From a virus: a stretch of DNA of 53,637 bases. The translations under genes and the position numbers were made by a program. The notes beneath the pieces were generated by a model. It saw only the letters and a list, made by a program, of their open reading frames with translations, was not told where the DNA came from and made no database searches. Location: IMG/VR virus record IMGVR_UViG_3300010430_000057, positions 1 to 53,637 of that record; one strand, written 5' to 3'. Below are positions 31,865 to 39,568 of the stretch, one piece after another (within the stretch, counting starts at the first letter, position 1; every line of letters starts with the position of its first letter).

Positions 31865-33196
31865 ATGGCATATAATTGCCCAGTGTGTAATAAAAGTTTT
31901 GGTAAATCCAAAATAACTAAACATCATGGAGAAGAAATAAAAATAGGCCCAAAAGAATTATTAATAGATCATATTGTCGATAGACATCCAAATCAAATCC
32001 CAAAAGATATGGATGTATATCAATTTCTATACTATTCTAGGACAGGTGATAGATCTGGACCTTGTATGGTATGTGGTAATCAAACAGAATGGAATTATGA
32101 TAATGGTAAACCTTTTAAAGTTTGTGAAGATGAAAACTGTGTAAAGAAATTAGCTAAATCTGCTGATAAGAATCATAAAAAGGTTCATGGTAAATCTCGT
32201 GGTGAGATATTATCAGATCCACATTATCAAAATGATACGATGTTAGGTAATCAAAAACGTGCTAAGATATATCGTTTTAAAGATGGTGGAGAGAATATTA
32301 CTTTATCTCGATTAGAATATGAGGGAGATGAACATTTTGATAAAGTTTTAGGATTTACATCTAAAATGGTTATTGAATGTCCTTATCATTTTAAATATAA
32401 AGATAAAGGTAAGCTTCGTCATTACTTACCAGATAGATATCTACCTGATTATAATCTTATTGTAGAATATAAAGAGGGTGGAGATAATCCTAATACTAAT
32501 CCAGCTTATATAAAGGAAACTAAGTATAAACAAAAACTTAAAGCTGAGGCTGTTAAGAAAGATGGTAGATTCCATTATATTATTATTGAGGATAGTAACT
32601 TCGAACCTTTATTAGAATTACTTGATAAAATTAAAAGAGAAGGATCTCATAAGAAAAATAGTAAGAAAAAGAAACATTATGTATTAAATGAATCTGCTGT
32701 AAAGTTAGCAGAAATTCCAGAAGAGGGTGAAAATATGTTTATGCAATTAGTAACATTTCATTTGAAAGGTACTGGAGATATTGCTGAAATTTGTATTGTG
32801 GATGATCCTCAAAGTAAGAAAATGATGCCATTGAAAGGTGATACCATAAATTTCATTGATATGGATACACAAGAGTATATAGATAATTATACTGTCAAGG
32901 TATACAATATTGCTCCACATGGATCTATGAATATATCAGATTTCTGGAAAATCATTCTAACGTTAATGAAAGAATCAAATAAGAAAGTTGAAGCTGTTTA
33001 TGGATTTATTATGGATCTATTATCTTTCTATAATATAGGTATACATATAAATGATGTATTTACTAATAATCAAGAAGCTATTATGGACTTTGGTATTGTA
33101 TTTGAAGGTAAATCGATAACGGATTATTTATGGTATATTAATCAAAAGAAAGAAACACTCAATGAACAAGCTTTAATGAAACTATTGAATATATAA
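31865..33196 (+). CDS. zinc-finger protein with PD-(D/E)XK nuclease domain
   Basis: 443 residues. Residues 1-21 form a Cys2His2-like finger (CPVCNKSF...KHH; Cys5, Cys8). A second cluster at Cys67, Cys70, Cys87 and Cys92 (CMVCG...CEDENC) is a treble-clef-like zinc ribbon. Residues 145-240 contain LPDRYLPDYNLIVEYKEG (188-205), the PD...ExK core of Vsr-like and PD-(D/E)XK nucleases, with Asp195, Glu201 and Lys203. A separate C-terminal domain (about 290-443) is unknown. The ATG at 31865 with GGAGG is used; the open frame upstream to 31640 lies across the promoter and has no such site. The architecture suggests a DNA nuclease, perhaps for host DNA or recombination intermediates. GH16 follows in the same operon. 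Confidence 0.75.
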   Translation: MAYNCPVCNKSFGKSKITKHHGEEIKIGPKELLIDHIVDRHPNQIPKDMDVYQFLYYSRTGDRSGPCMVCGNQTEWNYDNGKPFKVCEDENCVKKLAKSADKNHKKVHGKSRGEILSDPHYQNDTMLGNQKRAKIYRFKDGGENITLSRLEYEGDEHFDKVLGFTSKMVIECPYHFKYKDKGKLRHYLPDRYLPDYNLIVEYKEGGDNPNTNPAYIKETKYKQKLKAEAVKKDGRFHYIIIEDSNFEPLLELLDKIKREGSHKKNSKKKKHYVLNESAVKLAEIPEEGENMFMQLVTFHLKGTGDIAEICIVDDPQSKKMMPLKGDTINFIDMDTQEYIDNYTVKVYNIAPHGSMNISDFWKIILTLMKESNKKVEAVYGFIMDLLSFYNIGIHINDVFTNNQEAIMDFGIVFEGKSITDYLWYINQKKETLNEQALMKLLNI

Positions 33197-33209
33197 GGAG
33201 GATATATTA

Positions 33210-34649
33210 ATGAAACCACTATTACAAAGATTATATGAAGCAGAGCAATCTATTGACGAGTTAAAAGATATTTTAGACAATAAATTCAAAACATCTGTTA
33301 ATGATAAAGATTTTGATATTATTGTTAGTAATACGGGAAAAATTGTAGCTTTACCCAAAGATAGTGTTTATAAAATAAATCATGATAAATTATTAGTAAA
33401 TTACATGGGATTCGATGGTAAATTTGTTATCAGTTTAGATGATTCTGGACTTAATCCTAATTGGGTAAATACTAATATGATCTGTGAAATTAGTGACGGT
33501 GAACAAAAGTTAACTCCTATCGGAGTAGATAATCAAATTCGATATGATGTTGTTGATAGTGTTAATAATACGGACGTATGGTATTTCGGTGCTTGGTTTT
33601 ATAATAATGAGGAAGCAGTAGATTTAGCAACGGCTGTTGTTCATGATGGAGGTACTGATTGGAATATAAAGACTGCTATAAATAAAACAACATCATGGGA
33701 ATGGCATAGTCTCATTATAGATTTATCTCTATATACTAATGGGAGACTTCTTGCTTTTTATATTAAAAATAAATCTTTTACAGATGGCGGTCAACTGATA
33801 AAAATTAAGAATGCTCATTTCTTTAATTTATCTGAAGCATATACTACACAAGATAAGGATTCTATGGACATCATAATGGAAAATACCGATGAGTATTTAT
33901 ATAGAGGTATTCTCGAAGATAGTATAACTATTAATACTGCTACAGATGTTGATAAACTTTTAAGAGATTATACTCTTTATTGGGAAGATCAATTTGAAGG
34001 AAGTGCTTTAGATCCTTCTAGATGGAATCATCGATATCTAGGTATTAGAAATAGTGCTATAAATATAGAAGATGCTATAGAAGTTTCTGATGGATCTCTT
34101 AAAATAAAGACTTATCAAAATAATGGTGAAGCTTATACAGGAATGATTTCTACTGATAACTTATTTGAAACCAAATATGGGTATTTTGAAATGAGAGCAA
34201 AATTACCTAAAAATAATGTTTGTTGGCCTGCATTTTGGTTACAGTCTGATACAATAGGTAATATTATTGGTGACACCAGAAATAGTGGGACTGAAATAGA
34301 TATCATGGAAGATTTTACTTCTGGATATGGACGTATCCAACATGCCTTACATTGGGATGGATATGATGTAAATCATCAAACAGAAAATTTCAAACAACTA
34401 TATCCTGATATTGTTGACTTTAATGATGAATATCATACATTTGGTGCAATGTGGGATACAAATGGTTATAAGTTCTATATAGATGGATATCTAACATATG
34501 AAACAACATCCGCGCCAAGTGATGTTGCTGAGTATATTATTTTAAGTTGTGAGGTTGATGAAAATAGAAAGAAAACTTTATTATCGGATAATACTCTCAC
34601 AGATAAATTCGAAATTGATTATGTTAAAGTTTATAAGAAAAATGGTTAA
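33210..34649 (+). CDS. GH16 glycoside hydrolase (beta-glucanase-type), likely virion-associated
   Basis: 479 residues. Residues 254-478 form a GH16 jelly roll: YWEDQFEGSALDPSRWNHRY at the start, GYFEMRAKLP (324-333), WPAFWL, and the catalytic EIDIMED (362-368) with nucleophile Glu362, Asp364 and acid/base Glu367 of the ExDxxE motif. WDTNGYKFYIDG and the terminal FEIDYVKVYK are typical of family ends. Residues 60-205 resemble a carbohydrate-binding beta-sandwich, and the first 25 form a helix (LLQRLYEAEQSIDELKDIL) that could anchor to the virion. GH16 enzymes cleave beta-1,3/1,4-glucans, galactans or related polymers. A capsule or exopolysaccharide depolymerase is the likely role. There is no signal peptide, consistent with release on the particle or at lysis. 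Confidence 0.9.
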   Translation: MKPLLQRLYEAEQSIDELKDILDNKFKTSVNDKDFDIIVSNTGKIVALPKDSVYKINHDKLLVNYMGFDGKFVISLDDSGLNPNWVNTNMICEISDGEQKLTPIGVDNQIRYDVVDSVNNTDVWYFGAWFYNNEEAVDLATAVVHDGGTDWNIKTAINKTTSWEWHSLIIDLSLYTNGRLLAFYIKNKSFTDGGQLIKIKNAHFFNLSEAYTTQDKDSMDIIMENTDEYLYRGILEDSITINTATDVDKLLRDYTLYWEDQFEGSALDPSRWNHRYLGIRNSAINIEDAIEVSDGSLKIKTYQNNGEAYTGMISTDNLFETKYGYFEMRAKLPKNNVCWPAFWLQSDTIGNIIGDTRNSGTEIDIMEDFTSGYGRIQHALHWDGYDVNHQTENFKQLYPDIVDFNDEYHTFGAMWDTNGYKFYIDGYLTYETTSAPSDVAEYIILSCEVDENRKKTLLSDNTLTDKFEIDYVKVYKKNG

Positions 34650-34653
34650 TAGT

Positions 34654-34665
34654 AACAATATAATA
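34654..34665 (+). promoter_or_regulatory. late-type promoter AACA-N6-TA
   Basis: AACAATATAATA, 23 bases before the start at 34689. It is identical over 14 bases to the minus-strand element at 15223. Confidence 0.7.
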
Positions 34666-34688
34666 AATTATCTAAGGAGGAAGTTAAA

Positions 34689-35348
34689 ATGTCAAGACCG
34701 ACAATGAAACGTATTTATACACCAGATTATAAAAATCTTACACCAATGAAAAAGGTAAATGGTCCAGTTAAGGGTCCAACTAAGCCAGCTCTAGTTCCAA
34801 TTGAGATTGTTAAAGAATGTTTAATGGAACCAAATCATGGTAGAATCTTTGAGGTTATTGAAGTAGATCGCAGATATGGTAAAGCGGTTTATTCAGATCC
34901 TGTTGAACTTACTTTAGAAAATTACAGTAAACCATATTCTAAAATAGTTGGGAATACAGTTGAAAAAATAGTTGTTGAAGATAAATCTGCTGTTGAATTA
35001 GTGAAAGATCAACAAATTGATTTATCGACAGAAACACCTGCAGAAGAAGCAAGTACTCCTGAAGAATCTGCTAAAGAAGAATTAACAGAAACACCTGCAG
35101 AAGAAACACCAGAAACACCTGCAGAAGAAACAAGTACTCCTGAAGAAGAAACACCAGAAACACCTGCAGAAGAAACAAGTACTCCTGAAGAAGAAACACC
35201 AGAAACACCTGCAGAAGAAACAAGTACTCCTGAATCTGAAGAACAGGATAATACGGCAGAAGAACCATCAAAAACTAATACTAAACCGGAAAAAACAGCC
35301 AAACAAAAAAGAAGAGAAAAGAAACAACAATCTTCTAAAGACAAGTAA
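34689..35348 (+). CDS. hypothetical protein with Glu/Thr/Pro tandem repeats
   Basis: 219 residues. Residues 1-105 form a compact N-terminal region (MSRPTMKRIYTPDYKN start). Residues 113-183 are a low-complexity ETPAEE/TSTPEEE repeat region, with a 45-base DNA unit near-perfectly repeated. The C-terminus is basic (KTAKQKRREKKQQSSKDK). The disordered acidic repeat between a folded head and a basic tail suggests a tether, perhaps a virion decoration or internal head protein. An AAGGAGG site and a late-type promoter precede it, and it is monocistronic. Repeat number may vary between relatives. Confidence 0.75.
   Translation: MSRPTMKRIYTPDYKNLTPMKKVNGPVKGPTKPALVPIEIVKECLMEPNHGRIFEVIEVDRRYGKAVYSDPVELTLENYSKPYSKIVGNTVEKIVVEDKSAVELVKDQQIDLSTETPAEEASTPEESAKEELTETPAEETPETPAEETSTPEEETPETPAEETSTPEEETPETPAEETSTPESEEQDNTAEEPSKTNTKPEKTAKQKRREKKQQSSKDK
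35112..35234 (+). repeat. 45-bp tandem repeat, about 2.7 copies
   Basis: Copies start at 35112, 35157 and 35202 and are identical over the compared bases, encoding ETPAEETSTPEEETP per unit; identity ends at 35234. Shorter related fragments lie just upstream (from about 35031). Confidence 0.85.
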
Positions 35349-35358
35349 GCTAAACAAC

Positions 35359-35402
35359 ATTAAACTGCTACTTTAAGGACAGGTACTAGTTTAATACTTT
35401 TT
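35359..35402 (+). terminator. possible terminator of the repeat-protein gene
   Basis: Stem ATTAAACT / AGTTTAAT with a 21-base loop, followed by ACTTTTT. The long loop makes it less certain than others here. Confidence 0.45.
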
Positions 35403-35492
35403 CCGTGGTGTAGATATATCAACCCTTTATACAACTGAATAAAGATGTAATATTAAGTAGTGATATGATATCACTCGATCGTAGAATAGTAG

Positions 35493-35522
35493 AAATGGTA
35501 GAGGGAATGCCCTCTACCATTT
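35493..35522. terminator. 13-bp hairpin between convergent genes
   Basis: AAATGGTAGAGGG-AATG-CCCTCTACCATTT is perfect over 13 bp. T-runs are weak on both sides, but its place between convergent genes suggests termination in either direction, especially of the minus-strand gene at 35534. Confidence 0.6.
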
Positions 35523-35533
35523 ACTCTGTAATT

Positions 35534-36706
35534 TTATTTAACGTATAATCGATAAGGTTGTTTAGTTTGTTTATCAACAGCTTTACCTTTATCAAAATCA
35601 ATCTTCATTTTGATTTTCTTTTTCTTTGGTAATAATTCTTTAGGGAAATCTTTCATCTTCTTACCGCTATCTATATCCACGGCCATAAACTTCCAACTTG
35701 AATCATCATCTTCATCTACCACAACAACGACTTCATATTTACCTTCTAGATGAATATGTTTTTCAAAAGCAGTTAATTCAATAGAACCCCCTTTAATCAT
35801 ACTACCGAAATCTTTAGCTAATGCTTGATCTGATGACTTCTTCTTTTTATTGTAGTTACCATCATCATCTTCATCTGCCCAAGAATCTTTCTTCTTTTTC
35901 TTATTCTTCTTCTTTTCAGATATATCATCATCATTATCATATACCCCACGAAGAATATTAAGTCCAAGCGCATTGATTGTCTTAGTGCTATCTGTATCAT
36001 CTTCACGTTTCTGATCTTGTTTAAGTTCAAGATTAGACATAGTTTTACCAATATTATGTAGTTCCTTAGAACAATCTAATTTGGCCTTAGATAGTGATAT
36101 AAGGTTAGCAAATTGTTGAGCCTTATACATTCTAGATCCACCAGGTTTAGCTAAATCAACCTCTACCATAGTACTAATAGTGTCTAGTTCATCTTTAACC
36201 TCAAGAACACTTCCTAAGACAGGAGCGAATCTTTGAGGATATTTTTCTTCTGAAACTAAATCTTTTGGTTTAGCTTTCTTACCCGAAGCCCTTTTCTTAC
36301 GAGCATCACGATATTTACCTACATCAGGATCTTCATCATCCCCCTCTTCAATTCTTATAGGGGCTGTATTAAATATACCTCTAATCAAACTATTATGATC
36401 TTTACGTTTTTGTTTCTTAGATTTCTTAGCAGATTTTTCTTTTTCTTTAGATTTCTTTTGTTCATACTTCTTTTCTGCATCAGCTTTCTCTTTCTTGAAT
36501 AAATTAAGTTTAGCTTCAAGATCTTCTATCTCAACAGATTTTTCCTCGGCCATCTCTTTATATCTATCAGCATCTTTAAACTCAAATGATATACGTCCAT
36601 CTGAATCCAAATTCTTTTTATCTATTTCTGTTGCATCGGAGTATCGAGATCTGAGAGCATCCATTTGAAGATCAGATATTTCTGTCTTTCCTTTACTAAA
36701 TTCCAT
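35534..36706 (-). CDS. highly charged coiled-coil protein, 390 aa
   Basis: Residues 45-110 form a strongly charged coiled coil with Lys/Glu-rich runs (KKYEQKKSKEKEKSAKKSKK), followed by an acidic linker and two more Lys/Asp-rich stretches near 270-300. A C-terminal domain (about 305-390) is beta-rich with many Lys. I do not recognise the family. The ATG at 36706 has GAGGAGG upstream and is preferred over the frame opening at 36721. It is monocistronic with a late-type promoter (36731-36742). The charge pattern fits a virion-internal or scaffold-like protein rather than an enzyme. Confidence 0.75.
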   Translation of the reverse strand: MEFSKGKTEISDLQMDALRSRYSDATEIDKKNLDSDGRISFEFKDADRYKEMAEEKSVEIEDLEAKLNLFKKEKADAEKKYEQKKSKEKEKSAKKSKKQKRKDHNSLIRGIFNTAPIRIEEGDDEDPDVGKYRDARKKRASGKKAKPKDLVSEEKYPQRFAPVLGSVLEVKDELDTISTMVEVDLAKPGGSRMYKAQQFANLISLSKAKLDCSKELHNIGKTMSNLELKQDQKREDDTDSTKTINALGLNILRGVYDNDDDISEKKKNKKKKKDSWADEDDDGNYNKKKKSSDQALAKDFGSMIKGGSIELTAFEKHIHLEGKYEVVVVVDEDDDSSWKFMAVDIDSGKKMKDFPKELLPKKKKIKMKIDFDKGKAVDKQTKQPYRLYVK

Positions 36707-36730
36707 AATTAGCCTCCTCACGTATCATAT

Positions 36731-36742
36731 TATGTATATGTT
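36731..36742 (-). promoter_or_regulatory. late-type promoter AACA-N6-TA
   Basis: Minus-strand AACATATACATA, 24 bases before the start at 36706. Confidence 0.7.
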
Positions 36743-36770
36743 GAGCTAGTTATTTTATATTTCATACAGA

Positions 36771-36797
36771 AAAAGAGGTGAGTGCATCAGCACTCAC
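36771..36797 (-). terminator. rho-independent terminator
   Basis: The minus strand reads GTGAGTGC-TGAT-GCACTCAC followed by CTCTTTTTC. It ends the DNA polymerase N-part operon. Confidence 0.85.
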
Positions 36798-36802
36798 TTA
36801 TT

Positions 36803-37504
36803 CTATTTTTCTATCATATTTGTATTAAAACCAGATAAAGTTTCTCGAACCTTACCTTTAGTTAAATATAGATTTAATTGATAAATCTTATCTATTGTTG
36901 TAGCTCGTAAAGTTATTTCAGATGTAGAATATTTCTTTCTTTTGAATATAGAAGAGAGTAAAGGTATTGCTACCTCATAGTCTTTAAAATCTACAATGAA
37001 GGGTTCATACATACCAGCTTCTGATATAATATAATCTATAGTTTCCTGAGATAAATCATATGAGACAACATAAGGATCTTGTAATATTGCATAAGATGTT
37101 TTACAAAAGTCTTCAGCTTTATATCTATCATCGTATAATATTTCTCTTTTATAAACGTTACCGTATAGTTCATTTAAATATTCAGCTTTCACATGAATAA
37201 TATTATCAGTAATAGTATATAAATAAGAAACTTCTTTAGGTTTAATTTTATCCGCTTTACGATCACCCTCTATTTCTTTTATAAATAAATTAATAAAGGT
37301 ATATAATTCTTTAGCGTTAAAGCATAGATTATCAGGAAGTTGGATATTTTCATAACCATGATCTATAATAACACTAAAACCAAATTCATCTTCATCATCA
37401 TTCTTATCATAAGCTGCAATAAGGATTCCATCTTTTACAATGAAGTCTCTTTTATAATTTTTACATACTTTCAATAAATCGAATAACTCTTTTAAATTAT
37501 ACAT
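36803..37504 (-). CDS. hypothetical protein, 233 aa, possible sliding-clamp-like protein
   Basis: Starts one base after the stop of the DNA polymerase N-part gene, with GGAGG 6 bases before the ATG at 37504. Its length is close to T4 gp45 (228 aa). The opening LKELFDLLKVCKNYKRDFIV, then KDGILIAA, then CFNAKELYTFINLF resembles the first clamp repeat, where a helix is followed by paired strands and another helix. The second half repeats a similar alternation (YDLSQETIDYIISEAGMYEP). No clamp signature is conserved enough for certainty. If right, it would tether the split polymerase to DNA. A repeat-based polymerase accessory protein is the alternative. Confidence 0.7.
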   Translation of the reverse strand: MYNLKELFDLLKVCKNYKRDFIVKDGILIAAYDKNDDEDEFGFSVIIDHGYENIQLPDNLCFNAKELYTFINLFIKEIEGDRKADKIKPKEVSYLYTITDNIIHVKAEYLNELYGNVYKREILYDDRYKAEDFCKTSYAILQDPYVVSYDLSQETIDYIISEAGMYEPFIVDFKDYEVAIPLLSSIFKRKKYSTSEITLRATTIDKIYQLNLYLTKGKVRETLSGFNTNMIEK

Positions 37505-37505
37505 A

Positions 37506-39467
37506 CTAATCCTCCATTTCATCTAATTCTTTAATCAGATCAAGAGAGGTACCTAATCCAAACCAAACATTACCTACTGATATCATATCTTCTGAAATAA
37601 GATCAGACATAAATTCTCCCCCAGGAACATATTTAGATTCATTATATGGGTTCTGTCTATTAGATATCTTTTCTTTAATAACCAATCTACCAAATTGTGT
37701 GACATCTGATATATTATATACAATAGTAGCATTAGGATAGTGTGCAGTGTAATCTTCATCCATAGAATCAGGGAATATATGACTAGAATGATGACCCTTA
37801 AATAATTCTATACCTACAGATTTATTAAGGTTAGGATCAGCAACCACTCCTGCTTTTAATTCATGATCTTTAAAAGGACTATCACAAAAATCACTTTCTA
37901 CTATATGAATAGCTTTAGAGATTTTCTCATCTTCTGATATATCTTCATCAATATCTTCTTTGATGCTTTCTATCCTATCTTGATGATCGTCAGCAGATCT
38001 ATTACGAGCATAATCGGTATTCTTATTATTACCCGGGATATAGCCTTCTTTAATATAATAATCATAATATACATTTCGAAGATATGTATTTAGTTTATTA
38101 ATTTTATGAGGCGCTGTTGCTGTCATATTTACTTCAAACATTAGATTCTCGATATGACCTACAAGAAACTCAATAACAACTTGTATAATAACATCGACGA
38201 TCGAATAAATATAAAATTCTCTATATGCCAACATAGGAGCATTCATTACATCTACACCGGGGTCACTAAATTTCTTTTTAGTTATTCCTGCTTCAACTTG
38301 AGCAATATTATCTAAAGAATTTGAACCATAATCTTTTCTACCTTTTAATACAGCGGCATATAAAATCATTTGATCTATATTTGTACAAGTGTTAGTTATC
38401 TGTATACGGGTATTTCTATTACACATCTCAATACCGGCACGATCATCGATATTCATATCAATAAATCTGATTTCTTCTGGGAATCCCGGATGTGACATAA
38501 TATCAACAGGATTATGACCTAACATTTCTAATCGATCATGAATCTTGGGAATATCATAAGCTATATTCCAAACACCACATGTATCAGGACTCGCTGCATG
38601 AAATAATTGCCAAAACTTTAAAAGCATCTCTTCTTCGGATTCACAAGGAACATGATTAAATTTCATTTTCATACCAATCTCTTTAAGAAAATTCTTTTTC
38701 TTATTTTTGACAGTAATCTCTAAATCAGAAATTTCTTTATTACATGCCTCGTATATTCCTTCAACATCAGAAAAGAATTTCTTTTGACCTTTGTACTTAT
38801 CATATTTCTTTACAGCAAATGTATAAGAATGTATTTTACCATCAGCTTTTTGAGTTTTAGGGTTATACATAAACATGATAGTTATCATATTTATTGGATT
38901 AATCCCTCTAACTTCATACTCATTAACAGTAAATCGTTGACCTTCATCATTATACATATCAGACTCAATATCCAGAAAACATTTACGGATATTATGGTTT
39001 CTCATAGTATTATAAGTAGATCCTAATAATTGACGATATCGACTCTCTATATCCATATCGGTATAAAATGTATATGGGTATTTATGTAACTCTTTCTTTA
39101 AAGAAAATTGACGAGTATCATAATATCTATTAAGAATCTTTTTGAAATTTTTGCCCACATCACTAGAATCTTTCTTAACCTCTTTAGCTATCGCATCTAA
39201 AACAAAAGCATGACGACATTCAATTGAATACGTTTTATCTTTTGAAAAATACATACGAGGGGTAATATAATCTCTAAATTCTTCTTTAGCAAAATATATT
39301 TCAATAGTAGGTCTAGGTATGAATTCTACCTGTTTCGTATCTGTAGCATCTCTAAAAACAATAATAAATACATCATCTTTATAACTATTTTTATGCTTAA
39401 ACTGTTCATAATATAAACAAGATATAATAGTTATATCTGAATTATCTTTTATGGGTAAAAGTTTCAT
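37506..39467 (-). CDS. family B DNA polymerase, N-terminal part (exonuclease plus palm motif A)
   Basis: 653 residues. The 3'-5' exonuclease motifs are present in order: Exo I FLDIES (164-169; Asp166, Glu168), Exo II NIAYDIP (301-307; Asp305) and Exo III YSIVDV (421-426; Asp425). The chain continues through ELKAGVVADPN (the G-x-V-x-x-P lead-in) to motif A EDYTAHYPNATIVYN (571-585), where Asp572 is the catalytic residue of DxxxLYP, and stops about 75 residues later. Fingers and motifs B and C are absent and lie in the gene at 15293-17329. The last residues (IKELDEMED) are not truncated mid-helix by a visible frameshift, as the gene has a clean stop and operon context. It is divergent from portal, each with its own late-type promoter. 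Confidence 0.9.
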   Translation of the reverse strand: MKLLPIKDNSDITIISCLYYEQFKHKNSYKDDVFIIVFRDATDTKQVEFIPRPTIEIYFAKEEFRDYITPRMYFSKDKTYSIECRHAFVLDAIAKEVKKDSSDVGKNFKKILNRYYDTRQFSLKKELHKYPYTFYTDMDIESRYRQLLGSTYNTMRNHNIRKCFLDIESDMYNDEGQRFTVNEYEVRGINPINMITIMFMYNPKTQKADGKIHSYTFAVKKYDKYKGQKKFFSDVEGIYEACNKEISDLEITVKNKKKNFLKEIGMKMKFNHVPCESEEEMLLKFWQLFHAASPDTCGVWNIAYDIPKIHDRLEMLGHNPVDIMSHPGFPEEIRFIDMNIDDRAGIEMCNRNTRIQITNTCTNIDQMILYAAVLKGRKDYGSNSLDNIAQVEAGITKKKFSDPGVDVMNAPMLAYREFYIYSIVDVIIQVVIEFLVGHIENLMFEVNMTATAPHKINKLNTYLRNVYYDYYIKEGYIPGNNKNTDYARNRSADDHQDRIESIKEDIDEDISEDEKISKAIHIVESDFCDSPFKDHELKAGVVADPNLNKSVGIELFKGHHSSHIFPDSMDEDYTAHYPNATIVYNISDVTQFGRLVIKEKISNRQNPYNESKYVPGGEFMSDLISEDMISVGNVWFGLGTSLDLIKELDEMED

Positions 39468-39488
39468 GTATGAGCCTCCTTCATATCC

Positions 39489-39500
39489 TAATATCTTGTT
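39489..39500 (-). promoter_or_regulatory. late-type promoter AACA-N6-TA
   Basis: Minus-strand AACAAGATATTA, 21 bases before the start at 39467, driving the DNA polymerase N-part. Confidence 0.65.
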
Positions 39501-39534
39501 ATCCTATACTTATAAAGTAACTATAGAGGGCGTA

Positions 39535-39546
39535 AACATAATATTA
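39535..39546 (+). promoter_or_regulatory. late-type promoter AACA-N6-TA
   Basis: AACATAATATTA, 22 bases before the portal start at 39569. It is divergent from the polymerase promoter in a 101-bp gap. Confidence 0.7.
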
Positions 39547-39568
39547 AGACGCTTTTAGGAGGATAGAT

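Larger units (their letters stand above)
35349..35533. other. 185-bp intergenic region with three hairpins
   Basis: No gene seen. Contains ATTAAACT / AGTTTAAT (35359-35395) followed by a T-run, AGTGATA / TATCACT (35459-35475), and a 13-bp stem at 35493-35522. It separates convergent transcripts, so at least two hairpins are probably terminators. A structured RNA cannot be excluded. Confidence 0.55.

Noticed and set aside
35112-35234. Tandem repeats considered as a CRISPR array
   Set aside because: The repeats are directly adjacent with no unique spacers and lie in frame inside a coding sequence.
35009-35344. Minus-strand frames rich in Val, Ser and Leu
   Set aside because: They are antisense translations of the 45-bp tandem repeats.
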